NCBI GenBank assembly: GCA_963824415.1
Contig: CAWGPM010000002.1
Location: 620,001 to 684,000, forward strand
DNA from: JABDQA01 sp963824415
GTDB lineage: Bacteria; Desulfobacterota; Desulfobulbia; Desulfobulbales; Desulfocapsaceae
DNA length: 64,000 bases
Reading direction: 5' to 3'
Positions 7,971-15,371 of this stretch are shown here, piece after piece; position 1 is the first letter of the stretch, and the number at the start of each line of letters is the position of its first letter. The notes below the pieces were generated by a model. It saw only the letters and a program-made list of their open reading frames with translations, ran no database searches and had not been told where the DNA came from. The position numbers and the translations under genes are program-made.

Positions 7971-9503
7971 ATGATAGAACACATCGTTCATGCCTCCCCG
8001 TCTAAAAATGAGCTGCCTCGCCAGGAGCAGCTTGCCTGGAAAATCGCCGAGGTGGCCGCTGACCCCGTGGGCATTGATGAAGATGTCATGGAGATGATAA
8101 TCAACAGGATTATCGATAACGCCTCGGTCGCTCTTGCTTCATTGAACCGGAGCCCTGTTAAATCAGCCCGTGCGATGGCAAAAGCGCATGCGCGTTTCGG
8201 CGGTGCCACCTTGTTCGGGGTACCCGCCAAAGAAACGGTCTGTGCCGAATGGGCTGCCTGGGCCAATGGCACGGCAGTGCGTGAACTGGACTATCATGAC
8301 ACCTTTCTGGCAGCAGATTATTCTCACCCCGGCGACAATATCCCGCCGATCCTGGCGGTTGCCCAGCAATGCAGGAAAAACGGCCATGACCTAATACGGG
8401 GCATCGCCGCGGGTTATGAAATTCAGGTTAACCTGGTGAAGGGCATCTGTCTTCATGAACATAAGATCGACCACATTGCCCATATCGGTCCAGCGGTTGC
8501 GGCGGGCCTGTCAGCGCTGCTGGGCCTGAACAAAGAGATTTGTTATCAAGCCATCCAGCAAAGTCTGCATTGCACCATCACCACCCGTCAGTCCCGCAAA
8601 GGTGAGATATCTTCATGGAAAGCATTTGCGCCTGCCTACGCCGGCAAAACGGCGATCGAGGCGGTTGACCGGTGCATGCGGGGCGAAGGCGCACCGAGCC
8701 CGATCTACGAGGGGGAAGACTCGGTAATATCCTTTATTCTCAACGGGCGGACGGCGCGAGAGCAGGGACGATCGCCGTATGAATCAGTCTATACGGTGCC
8801 GCTGCCTGGCAAGGGTGAGCCGAAGCGGGCAATCCTCGAGACCTACACCAAAGAGCACTCTGCTGAATATCAATCCCAGGCCTTGATCGATCTGGCCTTC
8901 AGGATGGGCAGCAAAATCGATGATTTTGACCAGGTAGAATCCGTTGTTTTGCATACTTCCCATCACACCCATTATGTAATCGGAACCGGTGCCGGCGATC
9001 CGCAGAAGATGGACCCCCATGCGTCTCGGGAAACGCTCGATCATTCAATCATGTATATCTTCGCTGTGGCACTGCAGGACCGGTGCTGGCATCATATTGA
9101 CAGCTATGCTCCGGAGCGGGCGAGGCGCCCAGACACCGTGCGCTTGTGGCATAAAATTTCCACCACGGAAGACCAGCAGTGGACGCGTCGGTATCACGCT
9201 CATGATCCGCAGGAAAAAGCCTTCGGCGCCCGGGTGGTGATAACCATGGAAAACGGGGCTGTCATTGAAGACGAAATAGCGGTGGCAAATGCGCATCCAC
9301 TGGGAGCCAGACCCTTTTCCCGGGCAGAATATATCAATAAATTCAATGCACTGACCGGCGATATCCTCGACCCTGTCGAGACTGAGCGGTTTTTGGGATT
9401 GGTCCAGAGATTGCCGGAGCTGAGCGCCGCAGAAGTCCTTGATTTGAACCCGGTTGTGCCGACCGGATACCTGCTTGAGAACCCCAGCAGAGGAATTTTC
9501 TAA
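7971..9503 (+). CDS. prpD: MmgE/PrpD family protein (2-methylcitrate dehydratase-like)
   Basis: The 510-residue protein belongs to the MmgE/PrpD family, with AEWAAWANGTAVRELDYHDTF and the helical N-terminal domain. PrpD is an iron-independent dehydratase that converts 2-methylcitrate to 2-methyl-cis-aconitate. The ATG at 7971 is preferred; an upstream TTG-type extension to 7881 has no family similarity. It overlaps prpB by one base (TAATG). No prpC (methylcitrate synthase) is present here, so the substrate may be imported by TctABC rather than made from propionyl-CoA (inference). The exact tricarboxylate is uncertain. Confidence 0.85.
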   Translation: MIEHIVHASPSKNELPRQEQLAWKIAEVAADPVGIDEDVMEMIINRIIDNASVALASLNRSPVKSARAMAKAHARFGGATLFGVPAKETVCAEWAAWANGTAVRELDYHDTFLAADYSHPGDNIPPILAVAQQCRKNGHDLIRGIAAGYEIQVNLVKGICLHEHKIDHIAHIGPAVAAGLSALLGLNKEICYQAIQQSLHCTITTRQSRKGEISSWKAFAPAYAGKTAIEAVDRCMRGEGAPSPIYEGEDSVISFILNGRTAREQGRSPYESVYTVPLPGKGEPKRAILETYTKEHSAEYQSQALIDLAFRMGSKIDDFDQVESVVLHTSHHTHYVIGTGAGDPQKMDPHASRETLDHSIMYIFAVALQDRCWHHIDSYAPERARRPDTVRLWHKISTTEDQQWTRRYHAHDPQEKAFGARVVITMENGAVIEDEIAVANAHPLGARPFSRAEYINKFNALTGDILDPVETERFLGLVQRLPELSAAEVLDLNPVVPTGYLLENPSRGIF

Positions 9504-10414
9504 TGCTTTTTACTCGCAAAAGCGCCACAGAAAAACGTGCCGATCTGAAAGCACAGCTTTCAGACGGCAAACTCCACCAGTTCCCCGGTGCCTTCAATCC
9601 CCTCTGCGCGCAATTGATTGAGCGCAAGGGCTTTGATGGTGTGTATGTCTCTGGGGCGGTGCTGGCAGCCGATCTATGCCTGCCCGATATCGGCCTTGCG
9701 ACGCTGAGTGAATTTGCCCTGCGGGGACAGCAGACAGCCAGGGTTACCGACCTGCCTGTGCTTATCGATATCGACACGGGGTTCGGTGAGCCGATGAACG
9801 CCGCCCGATCGGTACGACTGATGGAAGAGGCTGGTATAGCCGGCTGTCATATTGAAGACCAGGTAATGCCCAAACGCTGCGGCCATCTCGATGGCAAGGA
9901 AATCGTAGCTACCGCGGAGATGGTTCGGCGCATTCGAGCCGCATCAGATGCCAGGATGGACAGCAATTTCTGCCTCGTTGCCCGGTCCGACAGCCGCGGG
10001 GTTGAGGGTATTGACAAAGCAATCGATCGGATGAAGGCCTATGTCGATGCCGGGGCGGACATGATTTTCCCGGAAGCCTTGCGTTCTGAAAAGGAATTCG
10101 AAACGGTTCGGAAAGCGCTTGATAGCCCAATTCTGGCTAATATGACGGAATTCGGCAAAAGCCGTTTATTGAACAAAAATGAACTTGAAAACCTCGGCAT
10201 AAACATAGTGATCTACCCGGTAACAACTTTGCGCCTGGCAATGGGTGAAGTCGACCGCGGCCTCGATGCTATTGTCAAAAACGGCGATCAAAACGCGATT
10301 CTCGATAGAATGCAGCATCGTAAAGAGCTCTATGAACTGCTGCGCTACAAGGACTACAACAAGTTTGATCAGAATCTGTTCAATTTCGAGGTTCAGGATA
10401 CGCCAATGGAATAG
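9503..10414 (+). CDS. prpB: Isocitrate lyase/PEP mutase superfamily, 2-methylisocitrate lyase-like
   Basis: A 303-residue alpha/beta barrel protein with the lyase signature KRCGH (Cys126 in MPKRCGHLDGK), which separates methylisocitrate lyases from PEP mutases. The metal-binding DIDTGFG (about residues 89-95) and VARSDSRG are also present. The reaction would be cleavage of 2-methylisocitrate to pyruvate and succinate. It is coupled to prpD by a one-base overlap. Together with TctCBA it forms an uptake-and-cleavage module for a citrate-type acid. Confidence 0.87.
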   Translation: MLFTRKSATEKRADLKAQLSDGKLHQFPGAFNPLCAQLIERKGFDGVYVSGAVLAADLCLPDIGLATLSEFALRGQQTARVTDLPVLIDIDTGFGEPMNAARSVRLMEEAGIAGCHIEDQVMPKRCGHLDGKEIVATAEMVRRIRAASDARMDSNFCLVARSDSRGVEGIDKAIDRMKAYVDAGADMIFPEALRSEKEFETVRKALDSPILANMTEFGKSRLLNKNELENLGINIVIYPVTTLRLAMGEVDRGLDAIVKNGDQNAILDRMQHRKELYELLRYKDYNKFDQNLFNFEVQDTPME

Positions 10415-10495
10415 AAGGTAAATGGGGTCCACCAGAACGAGTCAGTCCTGGAACGTTCACTGGGTCTTCTGGTCCTCTGGCGCGGGCTCGAGGGG

Positions 10496-10519
10496 ATAAA
10501 GGTGGGGCTGGACCTTTAT
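10496..10519 (+). repeat. 8-bp perfect inverted repeat between prpB and korD
   Basis: ATAAAGGT (10496-10503) and ACCTTTAT (10512-10519) can form a perfect hairpin with an 8-base loop. No U-tract follows, so it is not a standard terminator. The rest of the 254-base gap shows no gene. Confidence 0.4.
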
Positions 10520-10668
10520 TGAGCTCCTTGCGGTATTGATGATGTTTCTGGTTGAACTGCTTGTCGTAAGGCTCTATGATGTTCAGTCCGGAACCACCGG
10601 TAACGAAATTGTAAGACCAGACAAAAATGTAAATTCAGCCAACTCAATCCATCCGGATAGAGGAAGAC

Positions 10669-10896
10669 ATGCCAAAGAAAAAGAAACTGAAAAAGCATAT
10701 CATCAACCGGCTCTGGTGTAAGGGCTGCGGAATCTGTGTGGCCGTCTGCCCGAAGAACGTCCTGGAGCTTGACAGCAAGGAAAAGGCTGTTGCCGCCCGC
10801 AAAGAGGACTGCATCGCCTGTCAGCTCTGTGAAGAGATCTGTCCGGATCTGGCCATCGAGGTGGTCGTCGAATATATCGAAAACGAGGGCAAATAA
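10669..10896 (+). CDS. korD: 2-oxoacid:ferredoxin oxidoreductase delta subunit (2[4Fe-4S] ferredoxin)
   Basis: A 75-residue dicluster ferredoxin with CKGCGICVAVCP and CIACQLCEEICP after a Lys-rich N-terminus. In four-subunit 2-oxoglutarate (or branched 2-oxoacid) oxidoreductases this subunit passes electrons from the thiamine diphosphate site to external ferredoxin. It is first in a D-A-B-C operon, one base before korA, with a GGAAG Shine-Dalgarno. Gene order and family point to 2-oxoglutarate as substrate, though 2-ketoisovalerate relatives are similar. Confidence 0.9.
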   Translation: MPKKKKLKKHIINRLWCKGCGICVAVCPKNVLELDSKEKAVAARKEDCIACQLCEEICPDLAIEVVVEYIENEGK

Positions 10897-10897
10897 G

Positions 10898-12046
10898 ATG
10901 TCGAAGAATATCAGTTTTGTACAGGGCAACGAGGCCTGTGCGCTGGGCGCGATGTATGCGGGGCTCGATTTTTACGCCGGCTACCCGATCACTCCATCCA
11001 CCGAGATTGCCGAGACGCTGGCGGTGACCCTGCCGGCCGCCGGCAAAAAATTTATCCAGATGGAGGATGAGATCGCCTCGATGTGCGCTATCATCGGTGC
11101 CTCGCTGACCGGCTACAAGGTGCTGACCGCCACCAGCGGTCCCGGTTTCTCCTTGATGCAGGAGGCCCTCGGCTATGCGGTGATGGCGGAGATTCCCTGC
11201 GTGGTCGCCAATGTTCAGCGGGGCGGCCCCTCCACCGGCAATCCGACCCATGTCAGCCAGGGCGACATCAATCAGGCACGCTGGGGAACCCACGGCGATC
11301 ACGCCATGGTCGCGCTGACCGCTTCGAATCACCAGGATGTCTTCCGGATGACGGTGGAGGCCTTTAATATTGCCGAGATGTACCGGACCCCGGTAATCCT
11401 GCTGTTCGACGAGGTTATCGGCCATATGCGGGAGAAACTGATCATTCCGGACCAAGGCGATATTCCGCTGGTGGCCAGACTCAGAACCGGCGTCAAGGAG
11501 GGGGTCAACTATCACCCGTACCTGGCGCGCGAGGACGGTCGTCTGCCGATGAGCGACTTCGGTGATGTGCACCGCTACAACGTCACCGGCCTGTATCACG
11601 ACATGTGGGGCTTTCCGACCGATAAGCCCGATGTGGTGCAGGGGCTGCTCAGGCACCTGATCAACAAGATCGAAAACAATGCCCACAAGATCACCTTTCA
11701 TAAATCCTATTTTCTAGAAGATGCGACCACTGTGCTGATCTCTTACGGGGCGTCGGCCCGCTCAGCGCTGAGCGTGGTGAAGCAGCGCAGGAGCCGGGGT
11801 GAGAGCGTCGGTCTGCTCGAGCTGAACACGATCTGGCCGTTTCCGTCGCATCTGGTCAGGGAGTGTACGAAAAACGCCAGCCTGATCGGCGTGGTCGAGA
11901 TGAATGCCGGCCAGCTCACCCAGATGGTCAAACTGGCGGTGAACAAACCCAAGCGGGTCAGCCTGATCAACCGGGTGGATGGACAGATGATCACCGACAC
12001 AGACATCAAACAGATATTGCGGGTCCTGCAGGGACGGGGGGTGTAG
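10898..12046 (+). CDS. korA: 2-oxoglutarate:ferredoxin oxidoreductase alpha subunit
   Basis: A 382-residue KorA/VorA-type subunit. The N-terminal pyrimidine-binding domain carries GNEACALGAMYAGLDFYAGYPITPSTEI and the conserved QRGGPSTGNPT, near residue 108. The C-terminal transketolase-like domain contains GASARSAL and ELNTIWPFP. The start at 10898 follows the korD stop directly; a longer frame from 10736 is only antiparallel coding inside korD. With korB it decarboxylates a 2-oxoacid to acyl-CoA while reducing ferredoxin. Confidence 0.93.
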   Translation: MSKNISFVQGNEACALGAMYAGLDFYAGYPITPSTEIAETLAVTLPAAGKKFIQMEDEIASMCAIIGASLTGYKVLTATSGPGFSLMQEALGYAVMAEIPCVVANVQRGGPSTGNPTHVSQGDINQARWGTHGDHAMVALTASNHQDVFRMTVEAFNIAEMYRTPVILLFDEVIGHMREKLIIPDQGDIPLVARLRTGVKEGVNYHPYLAREDGRLPMSDFGDVHRYNVTGLYHDMWGFPTDKPDVVQGLLRHLINKIENNAHKITFHKSYFLEDATTVLISYGASARSALSVVKQRRSRGESVGLLELNTIWPFPSHLVRECTKNASLIGVVEMNAGQLTQMVKLAVNKPKRVSLINRVDGQMITDTDIKQILRVLQGRGV

Positions 12047-12049
12047 GTC

Positions 12050-12850
12050 ATGGATGTTAAACACTATCTCAGGGAACGCTTCTTTCCGCACATGTGGTGC
12101 GCCGGCTGCGGCCACGGCATCGTCCTGAACTCGCTGATCCGGGCCGTTGACGGGCTCGGCATCAAGAAGAAGGAGATGGTCATGGTCTCCGGCATCGGCT
12201 GTTCATCGAGAATCTCAGGCTATGTGGATTTTCACAGCCTGCATACCCTGCACGGCCGGGCCCTGGCCTTTGCCACCGGCGTCAAGCTCAGCAAGCCCGC
12301 GCTCAACGTGGTGGTGCCCATGGGTGACGGTGATGCCCTGGCGATCGGCGGCAATCACTTTATCCACGCGGCCAGGCGCAATATCAATATCACTGCGCTG
12401 GTGATGAACAACCGGACCTACGGCATGACCGGCGGTCAGTATTCACCGCTGTCAGGCCTGGGCATCAAGGCGACTACCGCGCCCTATGATTCAATCGATC
12501 GCGCCTTCGACACCGTTGAACTGGCCACCGCGGCCGGGGCGACCTTTGTGGCCCGGGGCACGGTCTATCATGTGAAGCAGTTGCAGAGCCTGCTGAAAAA
12601 AGCGATTGCACACAACGGGTTTGCGGTCGTCGAGGTCCTGACCCAGTGTCCCACCTATTTCGGCAGGAAGAACAAGAAGGGCTCGGCGGTGGATATGCTC
12701 AACGCCTTCAAGGACGGCACCGTACCGGTTGGGTCCGAGAAGAAAAAGCAGAATCCGGAGCTCATCGAGCGCGGCATTTTCGTGGAGAAACAACTGCCCG
12801 AGTACTGCGAGTCTTATAACCAGATGCTCGAGCGCATCAGCGCCAGATAG
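12050..12850 (+). CDS. korB: 2-oxoglutarate:ferredoxin oxidoreductase beta subunit
   Basis: The 266-residue thiamine-diphosphate-binding subunit. WCAGCGHGIVLNS is the N-terminal conserved segment, and GDGDALAIGGNHF followed by NNRTYGMTGGQ is the TPP/Mg binding motif. Four cysteines typical of the family's cluster-adjacent region are spread over the first 50 residues and Cys200 region. The start is 3 bases after korA. With KorA it forms the catalytic core. Confidence 0.93.
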   Translation: MDVKHYLRERFFPHMWCAGCGHGIVLNSLIRAVDGLGIKKKEMVMVSGIGCSSRISGYVDFHSLHTLHGRALAFATGVKLSKPALNVVVPMGDGDALAIGGNHFIHAARRNINITALVMNNRTYGMTGGQYSPLSGLGIKATTAPYDSIDRAFDTVELATAAGATFVARGTVYHVKQLQSLLKKAIAHNGFAVVEVLTQCPTYFGRKNKKGSAVDMLNAFKDGTVPVGSEKKKQNPELIERGIFVEKQLPEYCESYNQMLERISAR

Positions 12851-12884
12851 TCAACCTCTTTTAGATTTTCATGAGTAGATAACC

Positions 12885-13436
12885 ATGGACACCATACGAT
12901 ATCGGATCATTTTTTCAGGTTCGGGCGGCCAGGGGTTGGTCAGCGCGGCGATCATACTAGCCGAGGCCGCGGTCATGCATGACAATCTCGAAGCGGTTCA
13001 GTCGCAATCCTACGGTGCCGCCGCCCGCGGGGGGGCCACCCGGAGCGATGTGATCATAGCCGACGGGCCGATCAATATGCCCAAGATCTTTCAGCCGGGC
13101 ATTCTGATCTGCACGACCCAGGAAGCCTATACCAAGTTCTCTCATCTGATTCGTCCCGGCGGACTGCTTATCTCAGACAAGAAATTCGTCAAGACCACCC
13201 GCAACGTCGATGCCAAGCAGGTAGAGCTGCCGATGTACCAGACAGTGATGGAAGAGATCGGCAACCCGGTGGTGTTCAATATCTGCGTACTCGGGGCCTT
13301 GATCGGCATGCGCGGCATCGTCAGGAAGGGTTCGGTTGAACAGGTTCTGGCCGAAAAATTTCCGCCATCGTTTATGGCCGGCAATCAGATGGCACTCGAT
13401 ATCGGCTTTGAAATGGGATTCGAGTACGCCGAGTAG
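12885..13436 (+). CDS. korC: 2-oxoglutarate:ferredoxin oxidoreductase gamma subunit
   Basis: A 183-residue gamma subunit (pyruvate/ketoisovalerate oxidoreductase catalytic domain), with FSGSGGQGLVSAAIILAEAA near the N-terminus and the conserved QSYGAAARGGA. It completes the four-subunit enzyme. In cells with citrate synthase (gltA at 59-60 kb) KorDABC would provide the 2-oxoglutarate oxidation step of the TCA cycle, with ferredoxin as acceptor. Confidence 0.93.
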   Translation: MDTIRYRIIFSGSGGQGLVSAAIILAEAAVMHDNLEAVQSQSYGAAARGGATRSDVIIADGPINMPKIFQPGILICTTQEAYTKFSHLIRPGGLLISDKKFVKTTRNVDAKQVELPMYQTVMEEIGNPVVFNICVLGALIGMRGIVRKGSVEQVLAEKFPPSFMAGNQMALDIGFEMGFEYAE

Positions 13437-13483
13437 CGAGGTCGGCAGGCGCCTGCTCGGTTTTTCCGGACCGGTGAACAGCG

Positions 13484-13945
13484 ATGCTGAAGAAAATTGT
13501 CTCCGGCTACCACAACAGCGCTGAAATGGCCGCCATCGATGCAGCCATCGCTCACGGCTTCGCCTGCGGCGGCTATGTTATAAAGGGGGCAACTACACCT
13601 GAGAGCAAAGGCAGCGCCGTTGTCAGTTTCTCTGTAATGGACACCTCCCATTACCCCGTCTGCCGGGAGCAGAACGTGATCGACTCCGACGGCACGGTGA
13701 TCTTCACGCTGGGCCCGATTTCGGAAAGCTCCAGTCTGGGCCGCTATGTGATCAAGCACAGCCGGCCCTGGCTTCATCTTGATCTCCTCAAAATTGGTGA
13801 AGCGCAGGCGCTTCAGGCGCTGTCCGAGATGATTTCGGTCAACCGCCTGTCGACGCTCAATGTCACCGGCAAAACAGCGTATATAGATCAGCGTCTCTAT
13901 CGAACTACCTATCAAGTGCTCGACGCGCTGCTCCAGGCTCAGTGA
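13484..13945 (+). CDS. Putative molybdenum carrier (YpsA/SLOG-like) protein with degenerate loop
   Basis: The 153-residue protein aligns by eye with the putative molybdenum carrier (cpYpsA-like, SLOG superfamily) family: KKIVSG start, AAIDAAIAHGFACGGY, ENVxDSDGT-like NVIDSDGTVIF and a WLHLDL strand. The family's nucleotide-binding GGQTGxD loop is replaced by GYHNSAEM, so ligand binding may be changed or lost. It lies 47 bases after korC and may be co-transcribed. Function is not known; the family link is moderate and no catalytic role should be assumed. Confidence 0.6.
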   Translation: MLKKIVSGYHNSAEMAAIDAAIAHGFACGGYVIKGATTPESKGSAVVSFSVMDTSHYPVCREQNVIDSDGTVIFTLGPISESSSLGRYVIKHSRPWLHLDLLKIGEAQALQALSEMISVNRLSTLNVTGKTAYIDQRLYRTTYQVLDALLQAQ

Positions 13946-14027
13946 TGCTCCTGACACATCGCAGCAGACCCCCGGTTTTGACTTGACGGGGTCCTGCTAA
14001 CGGTCTTTAATCGTCGGTACTTAAGAT

Positions 14028-14045
14028 GGCCGCCAGCGGCCTTTT
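14028..14045 (+). terminator. Weak Rho-independent terminator after the kor cluster
   Basis: GGCCG (14028-14032), loop CCAG, CGGCC (14037-14041), then TTTT. The stem is short but all G/C. An additional bulged stem with ACCCC/GGGGT lies just upstream (about 13962-13997). Confidence 0.45.
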
Positions 14046-14080
14046 CCCGATAAACAACTAATTGAGAGGAAGAGAAGATT

Positions 14081-14167
14081 ATGAAGAAACTGATGTGGGC
14101 GAAAGCACAGACAACAGGCAGGATATTCTCAGCAAACGAGCAAGCATATCTGAGTCGGAAATATTGA
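14081..14167 (+). CDS. 28-residue small ORF just upstream of glucokinase
   Basis: The ATG at 14081 is preceded by a purine-rich GAGAGGAAGAGAAG Shine-Dalgarno region. The peptide is basic (8 Lys/Arg in 28, starting MKKLMWAKAQ) and ends 4 bases before the glk ATG, which would use the GAGGAA at this ORF's own 3' end. It could be a leader or coupling peptide. Nothing similar is recognised. Confidence 0.4.
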   Translation: MKKLMWAKAQTTGRIFSANEQAYLSRKY

Positions 14168-14171
14168 GGAA

Positions 14172-15161
14172 ATGATCCTAGCCGGAGACATCGGGGCAAC
14201 CAAGACGGTACTTGCGCTGTTCGCCCCGGACGCACATGGTTCCGGGGAACTGCTTCATGAAAGCCGTTTCGCAAGCCGCGACTATGACTCGCTGGAAGCC
14301 ATAGTCGAACTTTTTTTGAAACAGGTTCCGGTGCGGCCTGCAGCGGCCAGTTTCGGGGTCCCCGGGCCGGTGAAGAACCAGCAGTCCCAAATAACCAATC
14401 TAAGCTGGTCAATCAGCGCCGAGACATTGAGCGCCAGGTTCGGGATTGATAAGGTCTTTCTGCTCAACGACCTCGAAGCGGTCGCCACGGTTTTGCCGCA
14501 TCTGCGCACAGAAGATCTGGCCACCATTAATCCGGGTCTGGCGGAGCCTGACGGGACCATTTCCATCGTGGCCCCCGGCACCGGACTGGGCACTGCGTTT
14601 CTGGTCTGGACCGGCAAGCGCTACAAGGCCATGGCCAGCGAGGGCGGCCACAGCTCATTTGCACCGGCCACGCCGGAGCAGGTGGAACTGTTGGAATTTC
14701 TGCAGCGTAAATACGGCCATGTCAGTTTCGAGCGGCTCTGTTCAGGCAGTCATCTGTCCAATATCTATGACTTTTATCTTCAGCAGGGTAGATATCCTGA
14801 ACCGGACTGGCTGCGCGAAGAACTGGCCGGGCTCAGCGACCGTACTCCGGTCATTATCCAGAACGGTCTTCAGGAAAAAACACAAATCTGCACCGCCGTG
14901 CTCGATATGTTCGTTCAGACGCTGGCCACGGTGATCGGCAACATGGCGGTCATCCTCCTGCCCCGGGGCGGAATCTATCTCGGTGGCGGTATCCCTCCGC
15001 GAATCCTGCAGCGACTGCAGCGGCCCGATTTCATCGAGGCTGTCACCGAGAAGGGCCGGTTTTCCGATCTATGTGCGGCCATGCCGCTTCATGTAATACT
15101 CAAGTCCAATGCCGGGTTGCTTGGCGCCGCCCGGTTCGGGATCGATGCCCTGGCAGATTAA
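14172..15161 (+). CDS. glk: Glucokinase (Glk family)
   Basis: A 329-residue hexokinase-fold protein of the bacterial Glk family. The phosphate-1 loop GDIGATKT sits at residues 5-12, the VAPGTGLGTAFL phosphate-2 motif near residue 135 and EGGHSSFAP just after it. LGGGIPPRI near the C-terminus is the adenosine motif. It phosphorylates glucose with ATP. It is preceded by a small ORF and followed by a 210-base gap with a promoter and terminator. No sugar operon partner is adjacent. Confidence 0.9.
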   Translation: MILAGDIGATKTVLALFAPDAHGSGELLHESRFASRDYDSLEAIVELFLKQVPVRPAAASFGVPGPVKNQQSQITNLSWSISAETLSARFGIDKVFLLNDLEAVATVLPHLRTEDLATINPGLAEPDGTISIVAPGTGLGTAFLVWTGKRYKAMASEGGHSSFAPATPEQVELLEFLQRKYGHVSFERLCSGSHLSNIYDFYLQQGRYPEPDWLREELAGLSDRTPVIIQNGLQEKTQICTAVLDMFVQTLATVIGNMAVILLPRGGIYLGGGIPPRILQRLQRPDFIEAVTEKGRFSDLCAAMPLHVILKSNAGLLGAARFGIDALAD

Positions 15162-15200
15162 TCTCAGCCGTTTCCGATCAGACAAATCACCGGGAAGAGG

Positions 15201-15231
15201 TTGACAATCGCGCAGGTCATCGCAATATAGT
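15201..15231 (+). promoter_or_regulatory. Putative promoter upstream of the polyketide synthase gene
   Basis: TTGACA at 15201-15206 is a consensus -35. TATAGT at 15226-15231 is a good -10, but the spacing is 19 bases, two more than ideal. A transcript from here would run through the hairpin at 15284 before reaching the gene at 15372. Confidence 0.4.
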
Positions 15232-15283
15232 TGTAATCGTGGTTCCGGCCCCAGTGCAAGTGCCGCTCACTCCTGAAAAGATT

Positions 15284-15318
15284 ACCGCTGCCAGTGTCCG
15301 AGCCAGCGGTTTTTTTTA
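15284..15318 (+). terminator. Rho-independent terminator in the glk-PKS gap, possibly an attenuator
   Basis: ACCGCTG (15284-15290) pairs with CAGCGGT (15304-15310) around a 13-base loop, followed by an 8-base T run. It is 122 bases past glk but only 54 bases before the PKS ATG, and it lies downstream of a TTGACA box. It may end glk transcripts or attenuate PKS transcription. Confidence 0.65.
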
Positions 15319-15371
15319 TCGCAGCAGACTCGAAGACATTTGATCCATCACGACACATTTGAGCAACAGCA

